Source: JAWXVE01 sp044425555 (GTDB lineage Bacteria > Bacillota > Clostridia > Lachnospirales > Lachnospiraceae). Taken from it: 7,260 nt of DNA. Below the pieces are notes generated by a model. The model did no database searches. It was not told where the DNA came from and worked only from the letters and a program-made list of their open reading frames with translations. Below are positions 6,173-7,260 of this stretch, one piece after another (the first letter of the stretch is position 1; each line of letters starts with the position of its first letter). Position numbers and translations under genes: made by a program. The stretch spans positions 1 through 7,260 of the forward strand of contig JAWXVF010000130.1 of the NCBI GenBank assembly GCA_044425555.1, given 5' to 3'.

Positions 6173-6760
6173 TCACCTCCCAATTCTTCCGTAAATTCTT
6201 TTATATTCATCAATCTCTATTTCAATATCATCTAAGTGCTTAACATATTCCTGTAGGAATGCTTGTCGCACCTCCATAGGTTCAAATGTTAATAGATCTA
6301 AGTAATATTGGATAAGTGGTTGCTTGTGCATACTTTCTACCCAAATATCATTGACTATTTCATTTTCATCTTTAGGAGCAAATGTTTTAATAAGATATTT
6401 TAGGTAATCACTATATTGATTTAACAGTCGAATTGTTTGTTTCTCATACTCTGAATAAGTGATTTTAATTTGTGGTTTTGCTGTTATTTTTAATTCCTCA
6501 CTACATAAGTTGAAATCATTCATTATAATTTTAGCACTTTCAAACTGTGATACACTCATTCGTTGTGCAATCAATGCAATGACATCTCCACCTTTCCCAC
6601 AGCCGTAGCAATAAAAGTGATCGCTATATAACTTTAATGAAGGTGTTCGTTCATTATGAAATAAACAAGAAACAAATCCACTTCGATTTACTTCAATTCC
6701 GTAAAACCTTGCTACATCAATAAGATTAAGACTTTGTTTTATGGTTTCAAATATATTCAT
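6173..6760 (-). CDS. CHC2 zinc-finger primase-like protein
   Basis: The first 85 or so residues are the zinc-binding domain of DnaG-type primases. The ligands appear as C32, H35, C51 and C54 (SCLFHNERTPSL, then FYCYGCGKGGDVIALI). The remaining 110 residues are helical and charged and resemble nothing I can name. The TOPRIM catalytic domain of true primases is absent, since the protein has only 195 residues. Such stand-alone CHC2 proteins are common beside relaxases on plasmids and mobile elements. They may help start synthesis on the transferred single strand; this role is inferred. The start ATG at 6760 overlaps the relaxase stop by four bases (ATGA) and GAGGTGA precedes it, so the two are translationally coupled. 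Confidence 0.92.
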   Translation of the reverse strand: MNIFETIKQSLNLIDVARFYGIEVNRSGFVSCLFHNERTPSLKLYSDHFYCYGCGKGGDVIALIAQRMSVSQFESAKIIMNDFNLCSEELKITAKPQIKITYSEYEKQTIRLLNQYSDYLKYLIKTFAPKDENEIVNDIWVESMHKQPLIQYYLDLLTFEPMEVRQAFLQEYVKHLDDIEIEIDEYKRIYGRIGR

Positions 6761-7260
6761 CGTTTCACCTCATTTCTTTGCTTGCGGAACATCTTCATAA
6801 AATCCTCAAACTGCTTTCTAACTCCCAATTTATCAAGGAATTTATAAACAACATTTTGAAACTTCTCCAGTTCCTCAATACGCATTTTATCCTCATTAGC
6901 ACCTAATTTACTTCGTACCGATTTAAACTCTGACAACTCTGAATATTGCTGTGTATTGATATTTCGCAAAACTTGATTTTCTTCCTTCAACTCTTTAATT
7001 TCTGTCTTTTGTTTTTTTACATTAGATACCGATACAACTTGCTTTTGTGCTAGGAGCTTGATATTCTCAAACTCTGCTTTATCCACTGTGATTTTGCTTT
7101 TATCAAGTATGGTAGGCTTTATTTCAACGCTATCAATATTTACAATTTTAGCTTTCTTATTTGCCACTTTTTCAAGCTGTGTATTACCTTTTTGTATCTT
7201 CGATTGTTGCCCTGTAATAGTACCGTTATTTTGCTCGATAGTTTCTATTTGGTTATGCAA
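6757..7260 (-). CDS. MobV/Mob_Pre-family relaxase, C-terminal part (start beyond window)
   Basis: MobV relaxases nick the origin of transfer of mobilizable plasmids and elements and pilot the strand into the recipient. Only the last 168 codons are inside the window. They are the variable C-terminal region, not the catalytic domain with its metal-binding histidines. Recognition rests on the segment NIDSVEIKPTILDKSK followed by TVDKAEFENIKLLAQKQV, which resembles the tails of Mob_Pre proteins. A long coiled coil (roughly residues 80-135 of the visible part) and a basic end follow. The location upstream of a coupled CHC2 gene and in an element with a serine recombinase supports the call. The catalytic part and oriT should lie just beyond base 7260. 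A different coiled-coil mobilization protein is a less likely alternative. Confidence 0.78.
   Translation of the reverse strand: MHNQIETIEQNNGTITGQQSKIQKGNTQLEKVANKKAKIVNIDSVEIKPTILDKSKITVDKAEFENIKLLAQKQVVSVSNVKKQKTEIKELKEENQVLRNINTQQYSELSEFKSVRSKLGANEDKMRIEELEKFQNVVYKFLDKLGVRKQFEDFMKMFRKQRNEVKR

Larger units (their letters stand above)
4100..7260 (-). mobile_element. Integrative mobilizable element, one end only (boundary approximate)
   Basis: A large serine recombinase, a CHC2 zinc-finger protein and a MobV-type relaxase, all in one direction, make a compact mobilizable element. Tn4451/Tn4453 offer a parallel, since they also combine a serine recombinase (TnpX) with a MobV relaxase (TnpZ). 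No mating-pair formation genes are seen, so transfer would need a helper conjugative element. The recombinase gene is typically terminal, so the end probably lies between the terminator and the AbiE promoter, about 4024-4125. I could not define an attachment core, because the other end is outside the window. Whether the AbiE remnant belongs to the element or to the host site is unresolved. Confidence 0.75.

Noticed and set aside
6156..6185. AATTGG/CCAATT inverted repeat after the CHC2 gene as a terminator
   Set aside because: On the transcribed strand it is followed by A residues, not T residues, and the arms are only six A-T rich pairs.
1..7260. CRISPR arrays, tRNA or rRNA genes
   Set aside because: I saw no regularly spaced repeats of suitable length, no cloverleaf-like sequence and no rRNA core motifs on either strand.

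Overview
The window is AT-rich and reads cleanly with the standard code. It has strong Shine-Dalgarno sites, two GTG starts and short operon overlaps. This points to a low-GC Bacillota genome, perhaps a gut Clostridia or Erysipelotrichia. No rRNA, tRNA or marker gene allows a closer call. Almost everything lies on the minus strand.

Left part (1-2139, minus): the first 713 codons of a cytoplasmic glycoside hydrolase family 3 enzyme (beta-glucosidase type). Its domain order is permuted: the alpha/beta sandwich and Fn3-like parts come first and the catalytic TIM barrel last. The window stops just after the catalytic TDW motif. A promoter and ribosome binding site lie in 2137-2240.

Middle (2140-4090): a graveyard of mobile DNA. 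An IS91/IS1294-type transposase survives only as its C-terminal part (2331-2801, plus). It is followed by about 430 bp with no convincing gene, containing several inverted repeats. Next, on the minus strand, is a decayed type IV (AbiE) toxin-antitoxin pair. The AbiEi antitoxin gene (GTG start at 3936) has one in-frame TAA at codon 90. The AbiEii toxin keeps only about its first 17 recognisable residues. The AbiE promoter and a pair of direct repeats that could be its operator look intact.

Right part (about 4120-7260, minus): one end of an integrative mobilizable element. In transcription order it carries the C-terminal part of a MobV/Mob_Pre relaxase, a CHC2 zinc-finger primase-like protein translationally coupled to it, a small acidic protein of unknown function, and a 559-residue large serine recombinase ending at a rho-independent terminator. 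The recombinase has its own promoter inside the end of the small gene. The relaxase would nick the element for transfer, the CHC2 protein may help replicate the transferred strand, and the recombinase would excise and integrate it. The other end lies beyond base 7260.

The most unusual signal is a 12-bp motif, AAACTACATWTT, in four copies. They lie just after the IS91 stop, inside the broken toxin gene, upstream of the AbiE promoter, and in the recombinase leader. I found no clearly new complete system. The best leads are this motif, the orphan AbiEi DNA-binding domain with intact control region, and the unknown small gene of the mobilizable element.
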